Positions 17,539 to 26,997 of a DNA stretch of 64,000 nt are shown one piece after another. Under the pieces are notes generated by a model. The model had not been told where the DNA came from. It worked only from the letters and a program-made list of their open reading frames with translations, and made no database searches. A program made the position numbers and the translations under genes. This DNA comes from Roseomonas sp. OT10 (GTDB lineage Bacteria; Pseudomonadota; Alphaproteobacteria; Acetobacterales; Acetobacteraceae): contig NZ_CP087719.1 in assembly GCF_020991085.1 (NCBI RefSeq), positions 3,554,001 through 3,618,000 of the forward strand, in the 5' to 3' direction. Each line of letters starts with the position of its first letter. Position 1 is the first letter of the stretch.

Positions 17539-18023
17539 CGCTCGCGCACCGCGACATCCAGCGTGGCCGGGCGCAGCACCGTCTCGAAGGCGATCTGCTC
17601 GGGCACGGGGTCGGTGCGCAGCACCGCCTCGACCCGCAGGCGCAGCGTGCGGTCCAGCGTGGGGTTCTCCATCTCCGCCAGGGTGACGCTGACCGAGCTC
17701 AGCCGCGGCTCGAAGCGGCGCAGCGCCAGCTCCACCTCCCGTGCCAGCGCCTGCCGGCTGTCCTCGGCCGTGAAGCTGCCGGCGGTGGGGTCGGGCACGC
17801 CGTAGCCCAGCGGCGAGACCACCAGCTCCGTCAGTCCGGGCGGCAGCGGCAGGCGCCGGCGGCGCGCGTTCAGCAACGCCTCCATGTCCCGCCGCACCGC
17901 CGCGCGCAGCACCTCCACCGCCGCGTCGCGCGACAGCTCCGTCTCGGTGTCGAGCAGCCGGTCCAGCAGCGGCAGGCGAAGCCGCTGCGGCTCGTTGCCG
18001 CGGGAGCGGGCGGTGTCGCTCAC
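17535..18023 (-). CDS. tssE: T6SS baseplate subunit TssE (ImpF, gp25-like)
   Basis: Homologue of phage T4 gp25, linking the baseplate to the contractile sheath. The 162-residue protein has the N-terminal LRLPLLDRLLDTE, the central RRDMEALLNARRR, LTELVVSPLGYGVPD and the C-terminal beta-strand region ENPTLDRTLRLRVEAVLR plus EQIAFETVLRPATLDVAVRE, all typical of TssE. Start is a GTG (MSDTARS), 10 bases after the tagJ stop. It overlaps tssF by four bases. Confidence 0.94.
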   Translation of the reverse strand: MSDTARSRGNEPQRLRLPLLDRLLDTETELSRDAAVEVLRAAVRRDMEALLNARRRRLPLPPGLTELVVSPLGYGVPDPTAGSFTAEDSRQALAREVELALRRFEPRLSSVSVTLAEMENPTLDRTLRLRVEAVLRTDPVPEQIAFETVLRPATLDVAVRER

Positions 18024-18033
18024 GCCAGGGGCC

Positions 18034-18819
18034 TCACGCGAACTCCAGCGCGCCCAGCTCGGTCAGCGGCACCGCCTCCTCGCCCACCAGCAGCAGGCGC
18101 AGGCCGATGCCGCGCACCGGCCCCTCGCCCTGGGTCCACTCCGTCTCCCGGCCCAGCTTCACCGCATCCGCCGGCGTGCCGGCCCAGGCATAGACCGCGG
18201 GCAGGAAGACCGCGCCCTCCGTGCCATCCTTCAGCTCCAGCATGCAGCGCCGCCAGTAGAGGTCGCGCGGCCGGCGCACCGGGTCCGGCACTAGGCTGCG
18301 CAGCCGCTCGACCGGCACCCACATGTAGTCGCCGCCCGCGGTCAGCACCTCGAACTGCGGCGCGAAGACGTCGTCGACGTCCCGCAGGTCGTCGAAGGGC
18401 TTGCCGTCCATCTGGCCCGGCGTGGCCGGGCGCAGGCCCTCGGCCTCCGCCGCCGCCTCGGCCGCGCCGGCGAGGTCGCCGGACCGCGTCAGGGTCAGCG
18501 CGCGCAGCGCGGCGCGCTGGGCGGGGGTCGGGTCGTCCCCCTGGAACTTCGGGATGCGCCCGTCGCGGAAGACCTGGCGGCGGTGCTCCTCGGCCCGCAG
18601 CAGGCGGCGGAACTCCAGCACGGCGGGGCTGGGCTCCTCGGCGATCACGGCGTCCAGGGCGCGGTCCGCCTTCTCGACCTCGCCGCTGAACAGCAGCATC
18701 TCGGCGAGCAGCCAGCGCAGCCCGGAATCGCGCGGGCTGGCCTTCACCGCGGCGATGGTCGCGGCCACCGCGCCGGGCAGGTCGCCCGCGCGGAAGGCAT
18801 CGCCAGCCGGATCCTTCAT
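18034..18819 (-). CDS. tagJ: T6SS accessory protein TagJ (ImpE family)
   Basis: ImpE/TagJ binds the N-terminus of TssB and helps sheath turnover by ClpV in the T6SS classes that have it. The product of about 261 residues shows TPR-like N-terminal helices (AFRAGDLPGAVAATIAAVKA, RWLLAEMLLFSGEVEKADRA, LDAVIAEEPSPAVLEFRRLL) and the ImpE-specific C-terminal part PFDDLRDVDDVFAPQFEVLT, YMWVPVERLRSLV and RPRDLYWRRCMLELKDG. An ATG at 18840 is in frame, but GGGGGAA lies just before the 18819 ATG. It is co-oriented and tightly packed between tssC2 and tssE. Confidence 0.93.
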   Translation of the reverse strand: MKDPAGDAFRAGDLPGAVAATIAAVKASPRDSGLRWLLAEMLLFSGEVEKADRALDAVIAEEPSPAVLEFRRLLRAEEHRRQVFRDGRIPKFQGDDPTPAQRAALRALTLTRSGDLAGAAEAAAEAEGLRPATPGQMDGKPFDDLRDVDDVFAPQFEVLTAGGDYMWVPVERLRSLVPDPVRRPRDLYWRRCMLELKDGTEGAVFLPAVYAWAGTPADAVKLGRETEWTQGEGPVRGIGLRLLLVGEEAVPLTELGALEFA

Positions 18820-18861
18820 CTGTGTTCCCCCGATGGTCATGCGGTTGTCACGCGGCTCCCG

Positions 18862-20508
18862 TCACGCAGCCTTGGCCGCCTGCAGGTCGGTGACGAGGCG
18901 GAAGGCAGCGCCCACCTCGTCCAGCTGGTAGTGCGGCTGAAGGTGGATGATGCAGCCGTAGACGCCGGGCCTGCCGGGCTGCTCCCGCACCTCCACCCGC
19001 GCGCCGCGCAGCGGATAGCGCGCCGCGCTCTCGCCGCTGCCGCTGGCGGAGCTGTTGGCGAAGCCGCCCAGCCAGCGCTGCAGCTTCAGCTCGATCTCCT
19101 CGGCGGTGCGGAAGGACCCGACCATGTCGCGGCCCATCACCTTGATGCAATGCGCGAAGCGGCTGACGCAGAGGATGGCGTTGAACTGCGCCGACAGGCG
19201 CTGGTTCGCCTCCGCCCCCTCCGCCATCATGCGCGGCGGCCGGTGCAGGCCGGGCGTGGCGGCGAAGCTCGCCTCCGGCAGGCCCTCCAGCCCCAGCAGC
19301 GGCAGCAGCCCCGCCTCGACGAGCTGGCGCTCCTGCAGGTCGGTCAGGGCCAGCTCCACCGGCGGCCGCGGCGGGGGGCCGGGCGGGTCGCCGGACAGCC
19401 GCTCCGCCGGCAGCCCGTCCACCACGCCGCCTGCCGCGCGTTCCGCCACGGTGGCGCCGCGGATGTCCGCCGGCCAGCCATACTGCGCGAAGGCCCGCAG
19501 CGCCGTCGCCCCCAGCGCATAGACCGGATTGGTCCAGAGCCGCGGCCCCAGCGCGCCGCGCGGGCGGAAGCCGTCCGCCCGCACCGCCTCGTCCGGCCAG
19601 GGCGCACGGCCCAGCACGCGCGGCAGCAGCACCGCCAGGAAGCGCGAGTCCTCCCGGCCCTGGAGGTTGCGCCAGCGCTGCCGGTCCGCCCCGCGCAGGA
19701 TCTCGGTCAGGTCCAGGCTGGCGCCCGCATCGGCATAGGCGTCGAGGCCGAACAGCACGGGATGGGCGGCGACGGCGGTGGGGGAAAAGGCCGCGGCGGC
19801 GACGCCGGCCAGCCCGTCCAGCCCCGCCACGTCGTCGGTCGGGCTGCCGGGGCCGGGGGCGTGGCGCAGCTCGTAATCGGCCAGCAGCAGGCCGTAGGGC
19901 TGGCCGCCGGGACGGCCGAACTCCTCCTCGTAGACAGCCTTGAACAGAGCGGACTGGTCGAACTCCGCGGCACGCTCGAAGTCGCGGCACAGCTCCGCCC
20001 AGCGCGCGGCGTAGAGGCGGAGCTGCACCCGCGCGCCATAGGGCACGCGCTCGGTCAGCCATTCCAGCCCGCGCCAGGAGCTCTCCAGGCGCTGCAGCCG
20101 CGGATGCGCCAGGATCGTCGCGATCTGCTCGTGCAGCCGGGCGTCCAGCGCGGCGATGTCGCGGTCGATCGCCTCGCGCAGCCGCTCCAGCGCCCGCCGG
20201 CGGGCGCGCGGCGCGCCGCCCCCCGCCCCGTCAGCCCCCCCGTCCCGGCCCCCATCATGGCCCCCATCATGGCCCAGGATCGCGGCCAGCCCGGCATCGC
20301 CGAACCAGTCGCGCAGCGGCGTGGCGCTGCCGGCCGCGAACTCCGCCACCGCCCGGGCCATGCCGGCCTGGGCAGCACCCAGATAGCGCCCCGTCAGCAG
20401 CGCCTCACGCAGCGGCATGCCGCCGGGCGCGGCCCCCGGCGGGGGCTGGCTGCCCGGGGCGGCGTCCCGGACCGGCGCGGCGGCCGCGCCGGCCGCCGGC
20501 CCGTCCAT
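18862..20508 (-). CDS. Second TssC-like sheath protein (ImpD)
   Basis: A 548-residue paralogue of the sheath large subunit TssC, matching ImpD of the Rhizobium imp operon and the paired TssC40/TssC41 arrangement of Agrobacterium. It carries a divergent N-terminal extension (about 120 residues) and then the TssC core: AIDRDIAALDARLHEQIATI, LQRLESSWRGLEWL, FDQSALFKAVYEEEFGRPGG, QPYGLLLADYELRH, FAHCIKVMGRDMVGSFRTAE and C-terminal PGVYGCIIHLQPHYQLDEV. It starts with ATG 7 bases before the tssC stop reading direction, so translation is probably coupled. It may form a mixed sheath or a specialised tip. Confidence 0.9.
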   Translation of the reverse strand: MDGPAAGAAAAPVRDAAPGSQPPPGAAPGGMPLREALLTGRYLGAAQAGMARAVAEFAAGSATPLRDWFGDAGLAAILGHDGGHDGGRDGGADGAGGGAPRARRRALERLREAIDRDIAALDARLHEQIATILAHPRLQRLESSWRGLEWLTERVPYGARVQLRLYAARWAELCRDFERAAEFDQSALFKAVYEEEFGRPGGQPYGLLLADYELRHAPGPGSPTDDVAGLDGLAGVAAAAFSPTAVAAHPVLFGLDAYADAGASLDLTEILRGADRQRWRNLQGREDSRFLAVLLPRVLGRAPWPDEAVRADGFRPRGALGPRLWTNPVYALGATALRAFAQYGWPADIRGATVAERAAGGVVDGLPAERLSGDPPGPPPRPPVELALTDLQERQLVEAGLLPLLGLEGLPEASFAATPGLHRPPRMMAEGAEANQRLSAQFNAILCVSRFAHCIKVMGRDMVGSFRTAEEIELKLQRWLGGFANSSASGSGESAARYPLRGARVEVREQPGRPGVYGCIIHLQPHYQLDEVGAAFRLVTDLQAAKAA

Positions 20509-20514
20509 CGCAGA

Positions 20515-22011
20515 TCAGGCCTTCTGCGGGATGCGCGCGACCATGCGCATGGAGGTGCTGAGCTCCTCCATCTGCAGCCACGGCCGCATGTAGGCGACGG
20601 CGTTGTAGACGCCGGGCTTGCCCGGCACCTCCTTCACCTCCACCCGCGCCTCGCGCAGCGGATACTTGGCCTTGCTCTCCTGGCCGGCATTCTCGTTGGA
20701 GTTGACGTAGTTGCTGATCCAGCGGTTCAGCCAGGTCTGGCAGTCGCTCGCCTCCATGAAGGAGCCGATCTTGTCGCGCGCCATCACCTTCAGGAAGTGG
20801 GCGAAGCGGCTGGTGGCCATGAGGTAGGGCAGGCGCGCGGAGATGGCGGCGTTGGCCGTCGCCTCGGGCTTGTCGTACTTCTTCGGCTTCTGCGTGCTCT
20901 GCGCGCCGAAGAACACGGCGTAGTCGGTGTTCTTGTAGTGGCAGAGCGGCAGGAAGCCGAGGCCCGACAGCTCCGCCTCGCGCCGGTCGGTGATGCCGAT
21001 CTCCGTCGGGCACTTGGCGTCGCTGTCGCCGTCGTCGGAGGTGAAGGTGTGGGTCGGCAGGTTCGACACCTTGCCGCCGCCCTCGGCGCCGCGGATGGCG
21101 ACGCAGAAGCTGTGCTGGGCGAAGGCGTCGGTCAGCCGCGCGCCCATGACATAGGCGGCGTTCATCCAGCAGTAGTCGTGGTGGCCCATCTGCTGGGCGC
21201 GGCCGGCGGCGTCCTTCGGCGCCTCCTCGTAGTTGAACTCCTCCACCGGCACCGTCGCCTCGCCGTAGGGCAGGCGGGCGATGACGCGCGGCATGACGAG
21301 GCTGACGAAGCGGCTGTCCTCCGTGTCGCGGAACGAACGCCACTTGGCGTATTCCGCCGTCTCGAAGATCTTGGCCAGGTCGCGGGGCTTGGACAGCTCG
21401 CGCCAGTCGTCGAAGCCGAACATGCCGGCGCCGACGCCGGAGATGAAGGGCGCGAAGGAGGCGGCGGCGACGTTGGAGACGAGGCGCAGCGTCTCCACGT
21501 CGTCGGGGTGGCTGGTCCACTCGTAGTCGCCGATCAGCGCGCCGTAGGGCTCGCCGCCCGGGGTGCCGAACTCGTTCTCGTAGATCTTCTTGAACAGCTG
21601 CGACTGGTCGAACTCGGTCGCGCGCTGCAGGTCGCGCGACAGCTCCTTCTTGCTGGCCTGGAGCAGGCGCAGCTTCATGCCCGTGCCGGTCTCGCTGTTC
21701 TGGACGAGGTACTTCAGGCCGCGCCAGGAGCCTTCCAGCTTGCGGAAGCGCTCGTTGTGCATCACCGCGTTCAGCTGCTCGCTGACCTTGCGGTCGATCT
21801 CGGCGATGGCGCGGTCGAAGGTGACCTGCAGGTTGCGGCTGAAGGTGACGGTGCCCTTCAGCGCCTCCTCGGTCAGGGCCTTGATCAGGTCCTGGGCGCG
21901 GTCGCGCTCGGTCTGCCGCGTCGCGCCGATCACCTGGTCGAGCAGGCCGAGGCCGCCCTCGGCCTCGGTGGTCGTCGTGGCGCCGGCAGCGGAGGTCTGG
22001 GTCTCGCTCAC
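20515..22011 (-). CDS. tssC: T6SS contractile sheath large subunit TssC (ImpC/VipB)
   Basis: Large subunit of the contractile sheath, polymerising with TssB around the Hcp tube in the cytoplasm. The 498-residue protein has [82 protein letters not shown] and the C-terminal [19 protein letters not shown], all diagnostic. Start is GTG, 5 bases past the tssB stop. It is the standard-length copy; the adjacent ImpD-like gene is the longer paralogue. Confidence 0.97.
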   Translation of the reverse strand: MSETQTSAAGATTTTEAEGGLGLLDQVIGATRQTERDRAQDLIKALTEEALKGTVTFSRNLQVTFDRAIAEIDRKVSEQLNAVMHNERFRKLEGSWRGLKYLVQNSETGTGMKLRLLQASKKELSRDLQRATEFDQSQLFKKIYENEFGTPGGEPYGALIGDYEWTSHPDDVETLRLVSNVAAASFAPFISGVGAGMFGFDDWRELSKPRDLAKIFETAEYAKWRSFRDTEDSRFVSLVMPRVIARLPYGEATVPVEEFNYEEAPKDAAGRAQQMGHHDYCWMNAAYVMGARLTDAFAQHSFCVAIRGAEGGGKVSNLPTHTFTSDDGDSDAKCPTEIGITDRREAELSGLGFLPLCHYKNTDYAVFFGAQSTQKPKKYDKPEATANAAISARLPYLMATSRFAHFLKVMARDKIGSFMEASDCQTWLNRWISNYVNSNENAGQESKAKYPLREARVEVKEVPGKPGVYNAVAYMRPWLQMEELSTSMRMVARIPQKA

Positions 22012-22015
22012 GGGC

Positions 22016-22525
22016 TCAGCCCTCCTTCTTGTCGAGGCCGAGCTCGCCCGACAGCTTGGCGAGCTTGTCCTTGTCCTGCAGGACCCCCTCGAGCAGCCCC
22101 TCCAGCTCCTCGGAGCGGTCCACCTTGCTCATCAGGTCGCGCAGCTTGGCGCGGGTCTCCAGCATCGCCTTCAGCGCCGGCACCTGGTCGGCCACCTTCG
22201 CCGGCTCGAAATCCTCCATCGAGCGGAACTTCAGGCTGACGGCCATCTGGCTGCCGTCGCCCGCCAGGGTGTTGTCCACCTTCAGGTTCAAGCCGGGCTG
22301 GATGCGCGCCATCACGTCGTCGAAGTTGTCCCGGTCGATCTGGACGAACTTGCGCTCGGCCAGCGGCTTCAGCGGCTCGCCGGGATCGCCCGCGAAGTCG
22401 CCCATGATGCCGACGACGAAGGGCAGCTCCCGCTGGATCTCGGCGCCCTCGGTCTCGACCTGGTAGGTGATGTGCACGCGTGGCTTGCGCACGCGCGCAA
22501 GCTTGTCGTGAACGCTTCCGCTCAT
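22016..22525 (-). CDS. tssB: T6SS contractile sheath small subunit TssB (ImpB/VipA)
   Basis: Small sheath subunit, 169 residues. Family features are [59 protein letters not shown] and [20 protein letters not shown], followed by the coiled C-terminal tail rich in Lys/Asp/Glu that pairs with TssC. AAGGA lies 9 bases before the ATG. It is the first gene after a 173-base gap that holds a good sigma-70-type promoter, so tssB onwards can be transcribed independently of tssA. Confidence 0.97.
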   Translation of the reverse strand: MSGSVHDKLARVRKPRVHITYQVETEGAEIQRELPFVVGIMGDFAGDPGEPLKPLAERKFVQIDRDNFDDVMARIQPGLNLKVDNTLAGDGSQMAVSLKFRSMEDFEPAKVADQVPALKAMLETRAKLRDLMSKVDRSEELEGLLEGVLQDKDKLAKLSGELGLDKKEG

Positions 22526-22585
22526 GGCAGCTTTTCCTTAGACGGTGGCGAGCACGGACGTGCTCTCGATCATCCCCGGTTGCGG

Positions 22586-22614
22586 AGAATAGGTTCGGAG
22601 CAGGAACGGGTCAA
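22586..22614 (-). promoter_or_regulatory. Sigma-70-type promoter for the tssB operon
   Basis: On the minus strand, 61 bases before the tssB start, TTGACC (22609-22614) and TATTCT (22586-22591) are separated by exactly 17 bases. In such GC-rich DNA this is a striking match to the housekeeping consensus. It would drive tssB to the cell-wall hydrolase at 10819 as one long transcript, separately from tssA. Confidence 0.6.
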
Positions 22615-22698
22615 ACGATAGCCCGCCCCCGCAGCCGGTTCCAGCCGCCTCCGCGCGGCTGACGAAAAGAGCTTCCGGCGGTGCCGTCCGGCCGGCCC

Positions 22699-24000
22699 TC
22701 ACCACACAATTCCCTTCGGCTTCTCGGCCGGGGCGGCGGCGGGAGCCGGGGCGGCCGCCGGAGCCGCGGCCGGCTCGGCCGGGGCGGCCGTCGGCGCGGC
22801 GGCCGGCCTCGCGGCGGGGGCGGGCGCGGCGGCGGCCACGGGGGGAAGGGCGGAGGCGGGCAGGATCACCGGCACGGCGGTGCGAATACCCAGCATCGTC
22901 AGCATCGCGTTGCGCGCGCCCTCGTCCGGCAGCACCTCGGCCAGCAGCTCAGGCAGCGGCAGGCGGGCTCGGCGCACCGCATCGGTCAGGGTATAGGCCA
23001 GGGGGGAGTGCGGCTCCGTGTCGCGGAAGAAGCCGGCCAACTCCTCCAGGCGGCGGATCGCATCCTCGCGGCTGTGCAGCGGCGCCGCCGCCAGGCCCGG
23101 CATGGCCATCCCTCCGACCGGCCCGCCGGCCGTCGCGGCGGCATGGCCGGCCGCCGCGACGGCCGCCACCTCCTCCGCCGAGGGGGGCGGCGCGTCGTCG
23201 GCGATCGGGCCCAGCACCCGCTCCGCGAACTCCACCATCTGCAGCAGCACGTCGCGCACCCGGCGGGTGGGGGGCGCCTCCGCGCCGAGCCGCTCCGTCA
23301 GCTTGGCGTCGAAGCCGGCCCAGATCTTCTCCGTCCGCTTCGCCTCCGCCGCCACGCCGCGGAGGAACGGGCCGGCGACGAGCGCCTCGGCCTCCAGCGC
23401 CTCGAGATCCGGGATGCCGGCAGCGAGCCGCGCCGCGCGCCGCTTCTGGTCCGTGATGCCGGCGGTATCGAGCGCCTGTGCCCACAGGTAGAGGGAGACC
23501 GGCGTGCCGTCGACGCGGGGGAAGAGGGTGATGCGGCGAAGCGGCTGCGGCAGCATGCCGTCGGCGGCATCGCCGGCCAGCCCGCCCAGCGGCGCGGTGC
23601 GGACCTCCATCCCCTCCTCGTCGGGCAGGGGGAAGCCGCCGTCCCAGTACTGGTCCAGCAGCCCCTGCAGCAGCAGCGCTCCCTCGCGCAGCCCCGCCAG
23701 CCCGTCCAGCCGCACCAGGGCTTCGGTGAGCCAGGCCGCGATCTCGAAATCCTTGGTCTTCTCCGACAGGCAGAGCACGCCGAGGCGCTTCACCTCCCGC
23801 CAGGGCATCGGCACCACCGCCTCGCCGCCGGCGGCGTCCTGCGCCCGCTCCTCGGCCCGCGCCTCCGCCCGTGCATCCCGCAGCTTCTGATAGGACGAGC
23901 TGGGGGAGTAATCCTCCCGCAGATCCTCGCCGACCCCGCCCTCCCCGGTCGGCAACGGGGCCAGGAGACGCCCGAGGTCCAGAACGCCGTCACCATCCAT
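22699..24000 (-). CDS. tssA: T6SS cap/baseplate assembly protein TssA (ImpA)
   Basis: Coordinates baseplate and sheath/tube polymerisation. The 433-residue protein begins with the ImpA N-terminal domain (LGRLLAPLPTGEGGVGEDLR, YSPSSSYQKLRDARAEAR, VKRLGVLCLSEKTKDFEIAA, LTEALVRLDGLAGLREGALL, YWDGGFPLPDEEG) and continues with helical repeats. Its end is an unusual tail of about 45 residues of almost only Ala and Pro, ending KPKGIVW. The ATG at 24000 has no convincing ribosome site, and a short leader is possible. It is divergent from tssH across 236 bases. Confidence 0.93.
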   Translation of the reverse strand: MDGDGVLDLGRLLAPLPTGEGGVGEDLREDYSPSSSYQKLRDARAEARAEERAQDAAGGEAVVPMPWREVKRLGVLCLSEKTKDFEIAAWLTEALVRLDGLAGLREGALLLQGLLDQYWDGGFPLPDEEGMEVRTAPLGGLAGDAADGMLPQPLRRITLFPRVDGTPVSLYLWAQALDTAGITDQKRRAARLAAGIPDLEALEAEALVAGPFLRGVAAEAKRTEKIWAGFDAKLTERLGAEAPPTRRVRDVLLQMVEFAERVLGPIADDAPPPSAEEVAAVAAAGHAAATAGGPVGGMAMPGLAAAPLHSREDAIRRLEELAGFFRDTEPHSPLAYTLTDAVRRARLPLPELLAEVLPDEGARNAMLTMLGIRTAVPVILPASALPPVAAAAPAPAARPAAAPTAAPAEPAAAPAAAPAPAAAPAEKPKGIVW

Positions 24001-24236
24001 ACGCCAGGAGGCTCCGCCAAGGGGTTTCGCACAGGATTACGCGCATGGAGTGTGCTGGACAGGCCGACACACATCAAGTTAGCCTCACGGAACGGTCAGC
24101 CGTGAGGCCCGCTGTCATATTTTCTGACCGATGCGCGCCAGCGGGGCACCCTTCAAACGAATGGTGACGTGGCAGGCCGGTCAAGGAAAAGCTGACGCGG
24201 CAGGCCCAAAGGCGCGATAGGGAGCAGGGTTGAAGC

Positions 24237-26945
24237 ATGGTCGCACTGGACCTGAAGTCGCTCGTCGGGCGGCTTGATGAGCTCTGCCGCCGCCAGCTTG
24301 AGGCGGCCGCGGGCCTGACCCTGTCCCGCAGCCACTACAACGTCGAGATCGAGCACCTGCTGCTGAAGCTGGTCGAGGCGCCCGGCTCCGACATCGCCGC
24401 CATCCTGCGCGCGCAGGGGCTGGATGCCGGGCGGGTGGCGACGGAGATCAACCGCGGCCTGGACAAGCTGCGCACCGGCAATGCCCGCGCGCCCTCGCTC
24501 TCGCCCGACATCGTCACCTGGCTGCGCGAAGCGTGGCTGATCGCCTCGCTGGAGGACCAGTCGGCGAAGATCCGCTCCGGCCACATGCTCGGCGCGCTGC
24601 TGTCCGACGAGGCGCTGCGCCGCGCGGTGCGCGACAGCGCGCCGAGCCTGGCGGAACTCTCGCCCGAGGCGATCCGCCGCGGCATGCGCGACATGGCGGC
24701 CGGCAGCGAGGAGGCGAAGGCGGCCGAGGCGCTGGCATCCTCGCCCGCCGGCGGCGCCGCCACGGGCGCGGCGGGCGGCGGCGAGGCGCCGCGCTCCGGC
24801 GGGCCGCTCGACCAGTTCTGCACCGACCTCACCGCCCAGGCAAAGGCGGGCAAGATCGACCCGATCCTGGGCCGCGATTCGGAGATCCGGCAGGCGGTCG
24901 ACATCCTGACCCGCCGCCGCCAGAACAACCCGATCCTCACCGGCGAGCCGGGCGTGGGCAAGACGGCGGTGGCCGAGGGGCTCGCGCTGCGCATCGCCAC
25001 CGGCGACGTGCCGGAGGCGCTGAAGGACGTGCGGCTGATGTCGCTCGACCTCGGACTGCTCCAGGCGGGCGCCGGGGTGAAGGGCGAGTTCGAGAACCGC
25101 CTGAAGGGCGTGATCGACGCGGTGAAGTCCTCGCCCAAGCCGATCATCCTCTTCATCGACGAGGCGCACACGCTGATCGGCGCGGGCGGGCAGCAGGGGC
25201 AGAACGACGCCGCCAACCTGCTCAAGCCTGCGCTGGCGCGCGGCGAGCTGCGCTGCCTCGCCGCCACCACCTGGGCGGAGTACAAGAAGTACTTCGAGAA
25301 GGACGCGGCGCTGACCCGCCGCTTCCAGGTGGTGCAGGTGGGCGAGCCCTCCAACCCGCTCGCCGCCGCCATGCTGCGCGGCCTGGTCGCGACGCTGGAG
25401 AAGCACCACGGCGTGCGCATCCTGGACGAGGCGGTGGAGGAGGCGGTGCGCCTTTCCGCGCGCTACATCCCCGCGCGGCAGTTGCCGGACAAGGCCGTGT
25501 CGCTGCTCGACACCGCCTGCGCCCGCGTCGCCATGTCCCAGGCCGCCATCCCCGCCCCGATCGAGGATCGCCGCCGCCGGCTCGACCTGATCGAGACGGA
25601 GATGGGCGTGCTGCGGCGCGAGAGCGCCTCGGGTGCCGACCATGCCTCGCGCGCCGCCGCGCTGGAGGAGGAGCGCGCCAGGGTCGAGGGCGAGCTGGCC
25701 GCGCTGGATGTCCGCTGGAAGGAGGAGATCGACCTCGTCGGCCGCATCCGCGACCTGCGGGCCCAGGTCGAGGCGGCGACGCACCCCTCCCCCGCCTCGG
25801 CCGGGGCCGCCGCCGTGGCCGAGGCCACGGCCACGACGCCCGCCGCGACGCCGGATGTCGCGACGCTGAAGGCCGAACTCGCCGAGGCCGTCAGGGCGCT
25901 GCGCGCGCTGCAGGGCGAGCAGCCGCTGGTGCATCCGGTGGTGGACGGCGCCGCGGTGGCGGAGGTGGTGGAGACCTGGACGGGCATCCCCGTCGGCCGG
26001 ATGCTGGGCGACGAGATCCAGACCATCCTGAAGCTGAAGGACAAGCTGGAGGAGCGGGTCGTCGGCCAGCCGCATGCGCTGGAGGCGATCGCCCAGGCGA
26101 TCCGCACCAACCGCGCCGGCCTCACCGACCCGCGCAAGCCCGTGGGCGTGTTCCTGATGGTCGGCACCTCGGGCGTCGGCAAGACGGAGACGGCGCTGGC
26201 CGTCGCCGACCTGCTCTACGGCGGCGAGCAGAACCTGACCGTCATCAACATGAGCGAGTTCAAGGAGGAGCATAAGGTCTCCCTCCTGATGGGTTCGCCG
26301 CCCGGCTATGTCGGCTATGGCGAGGGCGGCGTGCTGACGGAGGCCGTGCGGCGCCGCCCCTATTCCGTCGTGTTGCTCGACGAGATGGAGAAGGCGCATC
26401 CCGGCGTGCAGGACGTCTTCTACCAGGTCTTCGACAAGGGGCAGATGAAGGACGGCGAGGGTCGCGACATCGACTTCCGCAACACCGTCATCATCATGAC
26501 CTCCAACGCCGGCACGGACACCATCGCCAAGCTCTGCGCCGATCCGGACATGGCGCCGGAGCCGGAGCAGCTGACCGAGGCGCTGAAGCCCGACCTGCTG
26601 AAGTCGTTCAAGCCGGCTTTCCTTGGTCGATGCAATGTCGTAACATATTATCCGCTGCCCGATCCCATCCTGAAGATGATCGTCGGACTGAACCTGAAGC
26701 GGATCGCGCGTCGCGTGAAGGAATCCTACGGCGTGACGATGGAGGTGGACGACAGCGTGCCGGAGGCGATCGCCGCCCGCTGCCGCGACGTGGACAGCGG
26801 CGCGCGCAACATCGAGACGATCCTTACCCGCACGTTGCTGCCCGAACTGTCGTCGCGCATCCTCGCCCGGCTCGCCGAAGGTGGAGAGATTACCTCCGTT
26901 CGGGTGGAGATGAAGGACGGCGAGTTCAGCTACGAGATCGGCTGA
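24237..26945 (+). CDS. tssH: T6SS sheath-recycling AAA+ ATPase TssH (ClpV)
   Basis: ClpV disassembles the contracted TssB/C sheath. The 902-residue protein has an N-terminal Clp_N domain (residues 1-160: SRSHYNVEIEHLLLKLVEAP) and two AAA+ modules. Module 1 has Walker A GEPGVGKTAV near residue 236 and IILFIDEAHTLIGAG. Module 2 has GTSGVGKTE near 643 and VVLLDEMEKAHPGVQDVFYQ. GEGGVLTEAVRRRPYSVVLL and the GARNIETILTRTLLPELS tail separate ClpV from ClpB. The middle coiled region is short, as in ClpV. GGGAG lies before the ATG. It leads the rightward hcp operon, as in Agrobacterium. The 236-base divergent region upstream showed no sigma-54 site to me. Confidence 0.97.
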   Translation: MVALDLKSLVGRLDELCRRQLEAAAGLTLSRSHYNVEIEHLLLKLVEAPGSDIAAILRAQGLDAGRVATEINRGLDKLRTGNARAPSLSPDIVTWLREAWLIASLEDQSAKIRSGHMLGALLSDEALRRAVRDSAPSLAELSPEAIRRGMRDMAAGSEEAKAAEALASSPAGGAATGAAGGGEAPRSGGPLDQFCTDLTAQAKAGKIDPILGRDSEIRQAVDILTRRRQNNPILTGEPGVGKTAVAEGLALRIATGDVPEALKDVRLMSLDLGLLQAGAGVKGEFENRLKGVIDAVKSSPKPIILFIDEAHTLIGAGGQQGQNDAANLLKPALARGELRCLAATTWAEYKKYFEKDAALTRRFQVVQVGEPSNPLAAAMLRGLVATLEKHHGVRILDEAVEEAVRLSARYIPARQLPDKAVSLLDTACARVAMSQAAIPAPIEDRRRRLDLIETEMGVLRRESASGADHASRAAALEEERARVEGELAALDVRWKEEIDLVGRIRDLRAQVEAATHPSPASAGAAAVAEATATTPAATPDVATLKAELAEAVRALRALQGEQPLVHPVVDGAAVAEVVETWTGIPVGRMLGDEIQTILKLKDKLEERVVGQPHALEAIAQAIRTNRAGLTDPRKPVGVFLMVGTSGVGKTETALAVADLLYGGEQNLTVINMSEFKEEHKVSLLMGSPPGYVGYGEGGVLTEAVRRRPYSVVLLDEMEKAHPGVQDVFYQVFDKGQMKDGEGRDIDFRNTVIIMTSNAGTDTIAKLCADPDMAPEPEQLTEALKPDLLKSFKPAFLGRCNVVTYYPLPDPILKMIVGLNLKRIARRVKESYGVTMEVDDSVPEAIAARCRDVDSGARNIETILTRTLLPELSSRILARLAEGGEITSVRVEMKDGEFSYEIG

Positions 26946-26997
26946 CGTCAGGCAAGGCGCCCGACGCCCGACACTGGCCCAGAGGAGAGCCAAGGCA

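Noticed and set aside
18583-22239. A 1,200-codon open frame on the plus strand, opposite the tss genes
   Set aside because: It is a shadow of high third-position GC in the real minus-strand genes; its composition (Arg/Gly/His-rich, no domains) is not protein-like.
24001-24236. Sigma-54 (-24/-12) promoter in the tssA-tssH divergent region
   Set aside because: A TGGCAG is present near 24170, but no GC doublet at the right spacing follows.
24153-26993. A 946-codon frame opposite tssH
   Set aside because: Same GC shadow effect; the plus strand encodes an unambiguous ClpV.
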